The position numbers and the translations under genes are program-made. Of a DNA stretch of 64,000 bases, positions 27,002 to 35,587 are shown piece after piece. Every line of letters starts with the position of its first letter. Within the stretch, counting starts at the first letter, position 1. Source of the stretch: Litorimonas sp965205225 (lineage in GTDB: Bacteria; Pseudomonadota; Alphaproteobacteria; Caulobacterales; Maricaulaceae). Below the pieces are notes generated by a model. It had not been told where the DNA came from. It worked only from the letters and a program-made list of their open reading frames with translations, and searched no databases. Where the stretch lies: contig CBDBFZ010000003.1 in the NCBI GenBank assembly GCA_965205225.1, positions 558,001-622,000 on the forward strand, read 5' to 3'.

Positions 27002-27385
27002 TCACCAGCCCCGAAACATGTCCTTCTGGTGAACAATGCCCCACCGGCCGGTCACAATCACAATGTCGTAACGCAGGGCGTACCCCTCTTCGATATAGCG
27101 ATTATTCTGAGTGAGAAAGATTTCACCGGCGCGAATGATCCGCTCTTCCGACCGGGCTGTGACAGGATCAATGGAATGTTCAGCCCTGGCGCGCTGCTTG
27201 ACCTCAATAAAGACGACAGTGTGTCCCCGGCTCGCGACCAGATCAATCTCGCCTGAGCGCGTTTTGAACCGCTGCGCCAGGATTTGGTGTCCAGTCAGCC
27301 GCAGATAGAGGGCCGCCCAGGCCTCAGCCCGGCGTCCCGCCCGTTCTGCTTTCTGCCGCCCCGCCTTTTGCTTCTGCATCTTCAC
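27002..27385 (-). CDS. yraN: UPF0102 family endonuclease-like protein YraN
   Basis: 127 residues. A lysine-rich N-terminus is followed by AEAWAALYLRLTGHQILAQR and the nuclease-like motif SGEIDLVASRGHTVVFIEVK, where D and ExK resemble restriction-endonuclease-fold catalytic residues. It starts 5 bp after the rsmI stop and is almost certainly co-transcribed with it, the usual arrangement. The biochemical role of the family is not settled. Confidence 0.92.
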   Translation of the reverse strand: MKMQKQKAGRQKAERAGRRAEAWAALYLRLTGHQILAQRFKTRSGEIDLVASRGHTVVFIEVKQRARAEHSIDPVTARSEERIIRAGEIFLTQNNRYIEEGYALRYDIVIVTGRWGIVHQKDMFRGW

Positions 27386-27390
27386 CCGGC

Positions 27391-28239
27391 TTATTTCAGC
27401 GACAGGCCAAGCGCGTAAAGCTCTCGCTTGGACCAGCCGGACACTTCAGCGAGCTCGGCACAGGCCGCCTTCAGTTTCAGGCTCTGCAATTGATCCCGCA
27501 GGGCATCGCGCACAACTTCCCCGTCCCAGCGCGTCGTTTCAGGGCCATGAACGAGCAGGACGATCTCACCTTTAGGCGGGTCCGACGCAATACCGTCCGC
27601 CAGATCCGACAGTATCCCGTACCGGGCTTCCTCATAGAATTTCGTCAGTTCGCGCGTCAGCACGCCCTGCCGGTTACCAAGCCCTTGGGCTAGATCGCGA
27701 AGGCACGCTTCGACACGCGGCCCGGTTTCGAACAAGACCAGCGTTCCCGGTATATTGCGCAGGACCTCAATGTCCTTCTGCCGCGCAACAGCCCGCGGCG
27801 ACAGGAAACCAGCAAAGAAAAACCGGTCGGTCGGTAGGCCTGATTTGACCAGTCCCGCCAGAACGGCGCTGGCCCCCGGCAGGGGAAAGACATCGACGCC
27901 CGTGCCAATGGCCGCCCGGACTAGACGAAACCCCGGGTCGCTAACCAGCGGCGTACCCGCATCCGATAGCAGGGCAATGCTTTCGCCCTTTTTCAATGCC
28001 TTGATTAATCCAGGCGTCCGTTTGGCCGCATTATGGTCATGATAGGCACTCACAGAGGCCTGTATGCCGTATGCAGAAAGAAGTTTGGCACTCTCCCGCG
28101 TATCCTCTGCCAGGATCAGATCGGCACTGCGCAGTACATCGAGCGCACGCAAGGTAATGTCGCGCAGATTACCGATGGGTGTGGCGACAACATACAGGCC
28201 AGCCGCCAGCTGTGCCGGGCCGCTTTGGAGTGGTTGCAC
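27391..28239 (-). CDS. rsmI: 16S rRNA (cytidine(1402)-2'-O)-methyltransferase
   Basis: About 282 residues from the GTG at 28239, chosen because the longer frame (to 28410) would overlap the divergent activator gene by about 80 bp. Tetrapyrrole-methylase fold blocks are GLYVVATPIGNLRDITLRAL, AEDTRESAKLL, YHDHN, LLSDAGTPLVSDPGFRLV and PLPGASAVL; the C-terminal domain ends GWSKRELYALGLSL. RsmI 2'-O-methylates C1402 of 16S rRNA with RsmH. The start is the only uncertain point. Confidence 0.93.
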   Translation of the reverse strand: MQPLQSGPAQLAAGLYVVATPIGNLRDITLRALDVLRSADLILAEDTRESAKLLSAYGIQASVSAYHDHNAAKRTPGLIKALKKGESIALLSDAGTPLVSDPGFRLVRAAIGTGVDVFPLPGASAVLAGLVKSGLPTDRFFFAGFLSPRAVARQKDIEVLRNIPGTLVLFETGPRVEACLRDLAQGLGNRQGVLTRELTKFYEEARYGILSDLADGIASDPPKGEIVLLVHGPETTRWDGEVVRDALRDQLQSLKLKAACAELAEVSGWSKRELYALGLSLK

Positions 28240-28327
28240 AGGCTCACGCTCGCTTATAGGGGGAAGTGATGATGATCGTTCCTTTCCGAATGCCGGGTTG
28301 GTTGGGGAAGAAGTTGTGAGCCAGACT

Positions 28328-29680
28328 ATGCGCGAACCTGCCCTTAAAACCAAGATAGAGTTGAAGACAGCGCTATGCGCTCTCATTGCGCTCACTCTAT
28401 GTGCCTGCACAACCGTGCTAATGGAGCCGCAACCCCGCCCCGATCCAGTTGGACAAGTCCCGGATCAGCCTGCGCCATCCCCGACTAATCCGGACCAAGG
28501 ACCTGATTCACTAGACAGGTCGGACGATATTGACGAGCCCGACATCATTGACGTACCGGACGATGCGGCCCCCTATTTCAATAATCGTGAGGGAATCACC
28601 TTACCGCATATGGCGGACCGAGGCACGAAGCGTGTTGCGCTTCTCCTGCCTTTTTCAGCGCAAAGCCCGAGGCTGCGCGAGGAGGCGGCCTCAATGTTCA
28701 AAGCGGCAGAGCTGGCCCTCTTCCAGTGGCCCAATCCCGATATTATTATGACAATACTGGATACGAAAGGCACTGAGGACGGGACACGATCAGCCACCCG
28801 CACCGCATTGCAGCAAGGCGCCGATATCATCCTCGGGCCTGTCATTGCGCGCAATGTGATGGCGGCATCGCAGATCGCGACTCCCTCCGGCACGCCGCTT
28901 CTGGCCTTTTCCAATGATCAGTCCGTGGCCGACCGGGGGCGCTATCTATTATCGTTCTCGCCTGAGGCAGAAGTGGATCGGATTGTTGGGTATGCTGCAT
29001 CTGAGGGCGTTCTTCGCTTTGCCTTCTTCGGCCCGGATGATGATTATGGGCGGCGCGTCCTGCGCGCCTATGAAGCTGCTGTTGCCCGCGTCGGCGGCGA
29101 ATTGACGGCCGTTGAAAGCTATCAGGGCGGCGACATTACCGTCATGCAGGCCCCGGCCCAGAAAATCGCCGACTTCCATCGCTTGGGGCGGTTCAGTGCG
29201 ACGCGCGACGCATTTGAAGCCATCTTGCTGCCGGAAGGCGGGATATCGTTGCGGTCCCTTGCGCCACTGCTGCCCTTCTATGGGGTCGATCCCGCGCGCG
29301 TCATGTTCATGGGAACGTCCCGGTGGGATGACCGTGAGGCTGCACATGAACCGGCGCTCAGAGGCGGTGTCTTCGCCGCGACCGACAAGGAAGCGCGATC
29401 GGCTTTCCTCGCAGATTATGAGCGGGCCTATGGCGACGCCCCGTCGTCACTGGCCAGCTTGGCCTATGATGCCGTGCAGCTCGGCGCAGTGGCTGCTGAC
29501 GGCGACCCGCTCAGCCGTGTGCGGCGCATTGAAAATTCGCTCGGTTTTTACGGAACGGATGGTTATTTGCGGTTCGGGTCCAATGGCCGCCCTGATCGGG
29601 GACTGGCGGTATACCGTGTTGATAATGGCCAGTTCCAGATTATCGATCCTGCCCCGCGCGGACTAACGCCGGAAAGCTGA
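28328..29680 (+). CDS. Penicillin-binding-protein activator (LpoA/LppC-like lipoprotein)
   Basis: About 450 residues from the ATG at 28328. A lipoprotein-type signal (LCALIALTLCAC) is followed by a Pro/Asp-rich linker and a periplasmic-binding-protein fold: KRVALLLPFSAQSPRLREEA, QGADIILGPVIARNV, AFSNDQSVADRGRYLLSFSP. This is the LppC/YraM group, divergent from rsmI as in E. coli and many proteobacteria. LpoA stimulates PBP1A peptidoglycan synthesis; alphaproteobacterial versions are shorter and related to ABC-type amino-acid-binding proteins. Confidence 0.85.
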   Translation: MREPALKTKIELKTALCALIALTLCACTTVLMEPQPRPDPVGQVPDQPAPSPTNPDQGPDSLDRSDDIDEPDIIDVPDDAAPYFNNREGITLPHMADRGTKRVALLLPFSAQSPRLREEAASMFKAAELALFQWPNPDIIMTILDTKGTEDGTRSATRTALQQGADIILGPVIARNVMAASQIATPSGTPLLAFSNDQSVADRGRYLLSFSPEAEVDRIVGYAASEGVLRFAFFGPDDDYGRRVLRAYEAAVARVGGELTAVESYQGGDITVMQAPAQKIADFHRLGRFSATRDAFEAILLPEGGISLRSLAPLLPFYGVDPARVMFMGTSRWDDREAAHEPALRGGVFAATDKEARSAFLADYERAYGDAPSSLASLAYDAVQLGAVAADGDPLSRVRRIENSLGFYGTDGYLRFGSNGRPDRGLAVYRVDNGQFQIIDPAPRGLTPES

Positions 29681-29808
29681 TAAGCCGAGTTGATTTCGGT
29701 CACTTTCGCTTAACGCCGTTCAACCACTCTCCTTAGCCAGGCCTTAGGCCATAGCCTCTACAGCATCTTCCAACGAGCGTCGCTAAGACGCCGGTGAAAG
29801 GTGGTAGA

Positions 29809-30417
29809 ATGAGTGCTCGGCCCGATACGGCTCCGGGAACCAAAATCCCGGTTGTGCAGACTTATCAGCCCGCTGGCCGTCTGGTCGGCGTTCTGTGTGC
29901 GGCGCTTGAGCCTTCCTGTTATGAACAGCTGATCGACGCGACCCTGCGCCTAGCCCGCGAAGCGGTCAAGCGCAGCGAAACCGTTCTGTTGCTGGACGGC
30001 ACTGACGGCGCCTTAATGGAAGCTGCGAGTGTGCTGTATTCACGTACACTGAACGATTTCACCGACGGTTGATGCGAATTGCGGAACGCTCTGTTCGTCA
30101 CATCCAATGAACATTTCTCAACTGACGTCATCCGCCCCGAAGGTCTGGCAGATGCGCTTGGAACGATGACGGTTCTGTCTTTGTCCTATGACTGGGTGTT
30201 CGCCGTTGGATCCGCAGGTCTGTCCCCGGCCTAGGCCAGCCTGGCTGCAGGGGCGGATATCTGCCTGCTGGGCTATGATACGCGCGTGGACGGCTTTCGC
30301 GCCTACTGGATGATCGACGCCGTGCGCCGTCGTAACCGCCTCTGGGATCCCGTAACCTTGTCGCTTGGACCGATCTGTGATTCCGTCGAAATAGCTCTGA
30401 TGCTGCGCGACTTTTAG
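29809..30417 (+). pseudogene. Decayed gene of unknown family, in-frame stops
   Basis: The frame from the ATG at 29809 (MSARPDTAPGTK...) stays readable to 30417 but is interrupted by TGA at 30070-30072 and a TAG at about 30232. Sequence across the stops remains protein-like (SETVLLLDGTDGALMEAAS, LFVTSNEHFSTD, SLSYDWVFAVG, AADICLLGYDT-like, YWMIDAVRRR). The alternation of short beta-strand-like stretches suggests a MinD/ParA-type fold, but no P-loop is visible and I cannot name the family. From 30418 to 30583 nothing is seen. Confidence 0.55.
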
Positions 30418-30583
30418 AAATTGTTTGTATGGCAACAAAAATGTTTCGTATGTCCCGGTTTGGACACCCTCATCCAAGAGGTTTTTCATACGCGCCAGCC
30501 TACCTTCAGACGTTTCTGTATGGATGGGTTCGGCCATACTCATCGCATCTATCGCAATATACTGGATTTAATGAACCCTGAAC

Positions 30584-31552
30584 TTAGTCTTTCAGGCTCG
30601 GTTCCATCTCCTGACAATCGGCGATGATCTTCTCGACCGCCGCGACGGACTTCATGAACATTTCGCGCTCGTCCTGCTTAAGCCGGATATTCATGACCTG
30701 CTCGACACCGCGCGCGCCGATCATCGCCGGAGCACCGACATAGAGGCCACGTACGCCTGCAATCTGACCGCTCAGCCGGACAGCGCAGGGCAGGATACGC
30801 TTCTTGTCGCGCAGATAGGATTTCGCCATTTCAATCGCGCTCTCGGCCGGGGCGTAGAAAGCCGACCCGTTGCCGAGCAGGCCAACGATTTCGCCGCCGC
30901 CTTTTCGTGTCCGATCCACGATGGCATCGACGCGGTCCTGCGTCGTCCATTTCATCTTGATCAGGTCAGGCAATGGTACACCATTGACCGTGGAGTAACG
31001 AACCAGCGGCACCATTGTATCACCGTGACCACCGAGAACCGACGCGTGCACATCTTCGATAGAGCAGCCAAATTCGTCTGCGAGGAAATACCGGAACCGC
31101 GCACTGTCCAGAACCCCGGCCATGCCGACCACCTTGCGCGGCTGCAGTCCCGAGAACTTCTGCAGCGCCCAGACCATCGCATCCAGCGGGTTAGTAATGC
31201 AGATCACGAAGGCTTTCGGAGCATATTCCTTAATGCCCTCGGCAACCTGTTTGATGACGCCGAGATTCTTGCCGATAAGCTCTGAGCGGTCCATGCCCGG
31301 CTTACGTGGAAAGCCCGCTGTGATGATACAGACATCGGCTCCAGCAATATCGGCGTAGCTATTCGTGCCATGCAGTTTGCTGTCCTTGCCGAACACCGGG
31401 GTGGCCTCGGACAGATCCAACGCTTTGCCCTTGGCCGTGCCTTCGAAAATATCGAACAGCACGACATCACCCAGCTCTTCGCGAGCGGCGATGTGAGCCA
31501 GGGTTCCGCCGATCATGCCGGCTCCGATCAGGGCGATTTTGGCGCGTGCCAT
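30584..31552 (-). CDS. mdh: Malate dehydrogenase (LDH-type)
   Basis: 322 residues from the ATG at 31552 (MARAKIALIGAGMIGGTLAH). NAD-binding GAGMIGG is followed by substrate loop GFPRKPGMDRSEL, ICITNPLDAMVW, GVLDSARFRYF and the catalytic His block VLGGHGDTMVPL. An Arg in the mobile loop (RKPGMDR) supports malate rather than lactate. It oxidises malate to oxaloacetate in the TCA cycle. The first 114 codons of the longer open frame upstream are not family-like and were excluded. Confidence 0.96.
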   Translation of the reverse strand: MARAKIALIGAGMIGGTLAHIAAREELGDVVLFDIFEGTAKGKALDLSEATPVFGKDSKLHGTNSYADIAGADVCIITAGFPRKPGMDRSELIGKNLGVIKQVAEGIKEYAPKAFVICITNPLDAMVWALQKFSGLQPRKVVGMAGVLDSARFRYFLADEFGCSIEDVHASVLGGHGDTMVPLVRYSTVNGVPLPDLIKMKWTTQDRVDAIVDRTRKGGGEIVGLLGNGSAFYAPAESAIEMAKSYLRDKKRILPCAVRLSGQIAGVRGLYVGAPAMIGARGVEQVMNIRLKQDEREMFMKSVAAVEKIIADCQEMEPSLKD

Positions 31553-31724
31553 AGAGGGTCTCCAGGTGAGTTGAGTTTCGCTGCCCATAGCTCCGCCGTT
31601 GACCAATGTAAAACGCAACAGCTGCTGAAGTCGCCTTGATTTCTCTTTCGTCACAACGCCTCGTCCGGAAAACCGCACACGGGGCGAAACCTGAAGGCCG
31701 GAATCAAAAGGTGGATGCACGGCG

Positions 31725-32125
31725 ATGGAACCCGTTTTCACAGCCTGGCGCAGGGGGTGCCCTGTTTGATCTTCTACCTGCTGTCGGTCGCCAGAATCTT
31801 CATGTTCGTTTATGTGAGGCTGACGCCGCACAATGAATTCAAGCTGGTCAGCCAGGGCAATATGGCAGCGGTGATTCAATCTATCCGTGCTCATCCTGTC
31901 GCTACCGCTCGCGGCTTGCCTGATTCACAAAGTGTTCGATCTGGGATGTCGTGACCTAGGGAACCCTATCCGTCGTCCTGCAGTTCTTCCTGTTCCAACT
32001 CACCTATCTGATTTTTCGCGGTATCGCCGGATCTGATCGAAAAGGATATTGCCGCCCCCGCTCTGGTCCTGGCTGCGTTCAAGCTGTCGGGGTCGATCAT
32101 TCTCGCTTTCGCCATCGCCGGTTAG
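31725..32125 (+). pseudogene. Decayed DUF350-family membrane protein gene
   Basis: Starting at the ATG at 31725 (MEPVFT), after an immediate frame change the reading is LAQGVPCLIFYLLSVARIF, VYVRLTPHNEFKLVSQGN, then in other frames LSLPLAACLIHKVFDL, VVLQFFLFQLTYLIFRGIAG and IEKDIAAPALVLAAFKLSGS up to the TAG at 32123. This is the order of a small four-helix DUF350 (YjfL-like) protein, broken by about three frameshifts. It sits directly upstream of the broken protease gene. Confidence 0.7.
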
Positions 32126-32264
32126 GCCTGCGGCCATGAAACTGCCTGTTCCTGATTGGCTGACCTATCTCGGCATTCTTGCCGCGCTGATTCTCTATGC
32201 CAATTATGACGCGCCGACGATAACGCCAGTGCCTGAACCGCCAGCGCTGGGTCCGTTACTGCCA

Positions 32265-33831
32265 GTGGCTGTGTGAAAACAGCCTGGGCAATGCGTCGAT
32301 TTCAGTGGATTTAATTTAGGACAAGCTTTCCCCTTAGGCTTGGATCACCCGGATTAGTTTCTTCACTCCGAACATGCTGATCATCCGGCGGATATTATAA
32401 GCTAGAACCGATAGACTCATCTCTGTTTTGACGTTTTTGAGGCGTTTGGTCAGGAAGTGCGTGGCACCCATCCATGACTTCAGCGTCCCGAACGGATGCT
32501 CGACCGTCGCCCTTCGGATGGCCATGGCTTCCGGGAGGTCATTCAATCGCGTCAACATAGCGTCGATGATGTCCTCATTGACCCAGCGTTTGATCCGCCG
32601 TTGTTTCCCCGTCGTGCATTTGGCTTTGACGGGACAGGCCGCGCATTCGTCCGGCCAGTAAACTTGCATGTCCTTGCCCTGTTCAACTGACATGAAGCGA
32701 TAGGTCATCTTCTGACCACCTGGGCATTGGTAACTATTGTCTTCGGGCTGATAGAGGAAGTCATGTTTGCCAAAGCGGCCCGCGGCTTTAGAGCCAGATG
32801 TGTAAGGCTTGGGCACGTATGTTGTAGCGCCCAGTTTCTCAGTCGCCATAATTTCTGCACCGCTGAAGTAGCCACGATCTGCAAAGACTGTAATGTCTTT
32901 TCGTCCAATGGCGGCTTGGCCTTGTTTCGTCATCTTTGTGAGCTGCACTTTGTCAGAGACAGTGTTTGTTACCTCATGCGCGACAATGAGATGGTGCTCG
33001 GTATCGACAACCGTCTGTACGTTATACCCCACCATACCAGCCTTTGTGCTGGTCGCCATAGCCACTGAGTCCGGGTCAGTTAAGGATACTTGTTTCTTAG
33101 AAGACGCGGCGAGATCATCTTTCAACTGTTGAAGCTCAGCCATCTTCTCACGCATTGACGTAATCTTTTCCTTGAGGCGTTCAGTCTTGGCCTCAGCGGC
33201 CTCGCCTTCCTGTAAATCCGTCGCGTCCAGTGCATGAAGGTATTTCTCTATAGAATGCTCAATCTGGCCGATGCGCCGCGTGAGCTTGCCGCGTGTGAAG
33301 TTCTTTTCTCTCGCGTTCACGGCCTTGAACTTGGCTCCATCAATCGCAACCATTGTGCGCGCGAACAGACCAACGTCACGGCAAAGAGTCACAAATTGAG
33401 AACAGGTTGATTGGATAGCGGTGCCGTTGTCTTTTCTAAAGTCAGCAATCGTTTTGAAGTCAGGTGCAAGCTTGCCCGTCAGCCACATAAGCTCAACATT
33501 ACGCCCCGCTTCGCGTTCAAGCCTACGGCTAGATTGGATACAGTTGAGATAGCCGTAAATGTAGAGCTTGAGCAAAATAGACGGATGATAACCGGGACGG
33601 CCTGTCGCCTTGGGCCGGACGCGCTCGAAACCCATTGAGAGTAAATCTAGTTCATCAACGTAGGCATCAATGACGCGAACAGTATTATCTTCATCGATAT
33701 ACTCGTCCAGACTTTCAGGAAATAATATGGACTGATTTCGATCTTGGCCTTCAATAAAGCGCTTCACAATAAACCTCCGATTCAATCACCGGAACTATAT
33801 CACAAAAAACTAACCGTTTTCACACAGCCAC
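32265..33831 (-). mobile_element. IS1182-family insertion sequence, copy B (intact)
   Basis: 1567 bp, same length as copy A, with identical 16-bp inverted repeats GTGGCTGTGTGAAAAC. The 4-bp target duplication is GCCA (32261-32264 and 33832-33835). By eye it differs from copy A at one base (C for T in the transposase near 32443). It interrupts the trypsin-like protease gene. Confidence 0.95.
32334..33785 (-). CDS. IS1182-family transposase (copy B)
   Basis: 483 residues, matching copy A throughout except Arg for His in FLTKRLKNVK. The DDE-core and Cys-rich motifs described for copy A are all present. The reading frame is intact, so this copy should be active. Confidence 0.93.
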   Translation of the reverse strand: MNRRFIVKRFIEGQDRNQSILFPESLDEYIDEDNTVRVIDAYVDELDLLSMGFERVRPKATGRPGYHPSILLKLYIYGYLNCIQSSRRLEREAGRNVELMWLTGKLAPDFKTIADFRKDNGTAIQSTCSQFVTLCRDVGLFARTMVAIDGAKFKAVNAREKNFTRGKLTRRIGQIEHSIEKYLHALDATDLQEGEAAEAKTERLKEKITSMREKMAELQQLKDDLAASSKKQVSLTDPDSVAMATSTKAGMVGYNVQTVVDTEHHLIVAHEVTNTVSDKVQLTKMTKQGQAAIGRKDITVFADRGYFSGAEIMATEKLGATTYVPKPYTSGSKAAGRFGKHDFLYQPEDNSYQCPGGQKMTYRFMSVEQGKDMQVYWPDECAACPVKAKCTTGKQRRIKRWVNEDIIDAMLTRLNDLPEAMAIRRATVEHPFGTLKSWMGATHFLTKRLKNVKTEMSLSVLAYNIRRMISMFGVKKLIRVIQA

Positions 33832-34096
33832 GCCATTAGAAAGCCCTGACGATAATTGGATTCTGGTTCAGATCGATGCGCCCCAATCTAGCATTGGCAC
33901 AGCCTTTGCCATCACCGGTGACGGCGACTGGATCACGGCACGTTGTCGATGGCTGCGATGATATTGGCATCCGTATCAGTGCACGGGAGCTTATTCGTAT
34001 CCAGCGCCTCGAAATTTTCCAGGATGCGGACCTTGCCAATCTGTCTGCACCGTGGTCGCGTAAACACTTGCCTGTCCTTATCATCCGCAAATCCAA

Positions 34097-34343
34097 GATA
34101 AGATCGAGGGGTGGAATCAGGCGCTAAAGAACAGGATCCTGTTGGAAAATTACTTCTTACCTGGCGACTTGGAACGCCAGATCGAACGCTTCGTGGAGCA
34201 TTAAAATTATGAGCATTATCATGAGAGCCTGAACAATGTGACGCCCGCAGATGTTTACTTCGGATGCGCTCAATCCATTTTACACCGCAGAGAAAGGATC
34301 AAAGCTAAAACAATCGACACCGACGCTTGCAATACCGCAAAGC
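34097..34343 (+). mobile_element. IS3-family orfB 3' fragment
   Basis: The frame from 34097 gives DKIEGWNQALKNRILLENYF, LPGDLERQIERFVEH, a stop, then YHESLNNVTPADVYFG and RERIKAKTID. This is the C-terminal end of an IS3-family integrase-type transposase (the E of the DDE lies just upstream, in the missing part). One in-frame TAA and a later frame change confirm decay. No inverted repeat is recognisable. Confidence 0.75.
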
Positions 34344-34553
34344 TGTCGCTTAAATATCAATCAAAGAGGTGATCAAAATTTCTCTTAGCCTGGCTCATAA
34401 TCTGAGCCATTTAATATGACGACGGACAGCATCAACTGAAGGATCTCGATGCCACCAAGAGGGACGTCGTTTTGGGCCTTAAGACACAGCTTGTAGATAT
34501 CCAAAACGAACGCACAACGCTTCTTCCCCCAAAATCCTATGTGGTGCAGACGC

Positions 34554-35404
34554 TAGGCTGTAGTGAAGAGTTAACTTTTATTTTCTATAATGTTCCTTCA
34601 TTTTGTCAGGAGCGCACATATGTCTGGTTATCAGGAACTTACGGATGAACAATGGGGCCGTTTAAAGCCTTATTTGCCTTATGGGAGCACGGGGAAACCG
34701 GGTCGCAACGCCAATAACAGGCTTTTCATTGACGCTTTGTTGTGGATGGCCCGTTCGGGCGGGCGTTGGCGCGATTTACCCGAACGGTTCGGGCGTTTTG
34801 ACAGTGTCAAACGGCGTTATTATCTCTGGGTTGAGGCCGGGGTTTTAGAAGATGTCTTTAAGGCCTTGCGCACTCACGCTGATCAAGAGTGGCTGATGAT
34901 GGATGCCACAATTGTGCGGGCGCATGCCCAATCGGCCGGGGCGCGGCATAAAAAAGGGGGCCTGATGCCCACGCATTGGGGCGTTCCAAGGGCGGCCTGA
35001 CGACAAAAATACATGGGCTGACAGATGGATTGGGTTTACCTCTGCGCCTGATAGCAACGGGCGGGCATTGTAGCGAAATGACGCAAGCCGCCGCCTTATT
35101 GGCAGGGTTTAAGGCGGATCATGTCTTGGCGGATAAGGGCTATGATGGCCGGTGCGTTATAGACGCGGTGAATGAGAGCGGGGCTATGCCCGTTATTCCG
35201 TCCCGGAAAAATGCGCGCAAGCCAAGGCAAACTGATATGGCTTTGTATAAGGAACGTAATATTGTCGAGCGTTTCTTTGGCTATCTCAAACAGTTCCGGC
35301 GTGTGGCTACGCGATATGACAAGCATATCCAAAACTATATGGGCTTCGTCTATATCGCAGCTATCAAGATCTGGCTCAAATGATTAATTCTTCACTACGG
35401 CCTA
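34554..35404 (+). mobile_element. IS5-family (IS427-type) insertion sequence, copy 3 (reference copy)
   Basis: About 851 bp. The terminal inverted repeats are TAGGCTGTAGTGAAGAGTTAA and the complement of TAGGCCGTAGTGAAGAATTAA. CTAG is present at both junctions (34553-34556 and 35402-35405). It lacks the 14-15-bp internal duplication of copies 1 and 2, has a normal ATG, and is the best candidate for a functional copy. Confidence 0.9.
34620..35383 (+). CDS. IS427-type transposase, two frames joined by -1 frameshifting
   Basis: The first frame starts at ATG 34620 (MSGYQELTDEQWGRLKPYL) and runs to about 35000. The second frame overlaps it and ends at 35383 (...AAIKIWLK). A slippery AAAAAAGGGGG at about 34948 lies where a -1 shift carries RHKKGG into the frame leading to LGRSKGGLTTKIHGL. 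DDE residues are in LMMDATIVRAH, HVLADKGYDG and NIVERFFGYLK. Such frameshift fusion is established for this IS5 subgroup. Confidence 0.85.
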
Positions 35405-35587
35405 GTAACCGGTCGCGTAATTGCACAACAGGTAAAGCTCGGAGATCAGATCAGCGCAAACTTTTCCTTGATCACCATCATCCCCAAAGGGGATGACCTA
35501 CTAGCCGTAGTATTTGTAAGTCCACAGGGTTTTGGAAAGATCGAGCTGGGTCAGGAAGTGCTAATCTCTGTGGACGCATTCCCAGCT

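Larger units (their letters stand above)
32136..34096 (+). pseudogene. Trypsin-like serine protease gene split by IS1182 copy B
   Basis: The 5' part (32136-32264) encodes an N-terminal transmembrane anchor: MKLPVPDWLTYLGILAALIL. IS1182 copy B sits between the two GCCA target copies. The 3' part resumes SPDDNWILVQIDAP, SSIGTAFAITGDGDWITAR, then after a 1-nt-type frame change RHVVDGCDDIGI (the catalytic His region of trypsin-like peptidases) and RLEIFQDADLANLS. The frame ends at an IS3 fragment, so the Ser region is missing. It was a membrane-anchored periplasmic protease, now dead. Confidence 0.75.
34415..35587 (+). pseudogene. HlyD/CvaA-type membrane fusion protein gene, split by IS427-type copy 3
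   Basis: Left of the IS the frame reads HQLKDLDATKRDVVLGLKTQ, VDIQNERTT, YVVQT: a coiled-coil hairpin end. Right of it: VTGRVIAQQVKLGDQISANF, SLITIIPKGDDLLAVVFV, IELGQEVLISVDAFP, the beta-barrel/lipoyl-like part of a type I secretion/bacteriocin-export adaptor. Removing the IS and one CTAG restores one continuous frame (...VQT-LVTGRV...). Both outer ends are missing, so the gene was already truncated or is further disrupted by the IS5 at 35588. Confidence 0.7.

Noticed and set aside
29809..30417. Selenocysteine at the in-frame TGA
   Set aside because: A second stop (TAG) follows, no SECIS-like hairpin is evident just after the TGA, and surrounding genes are also decayed. Ordinary pseudogenisation is simpler.
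30584..31894. Malate dehydrogenase with a 114-residue N-terminal extension
   Set aside because: The extension has no family similarity and covers the promoter region; the family start MARAKIALIGAG is at 31552.
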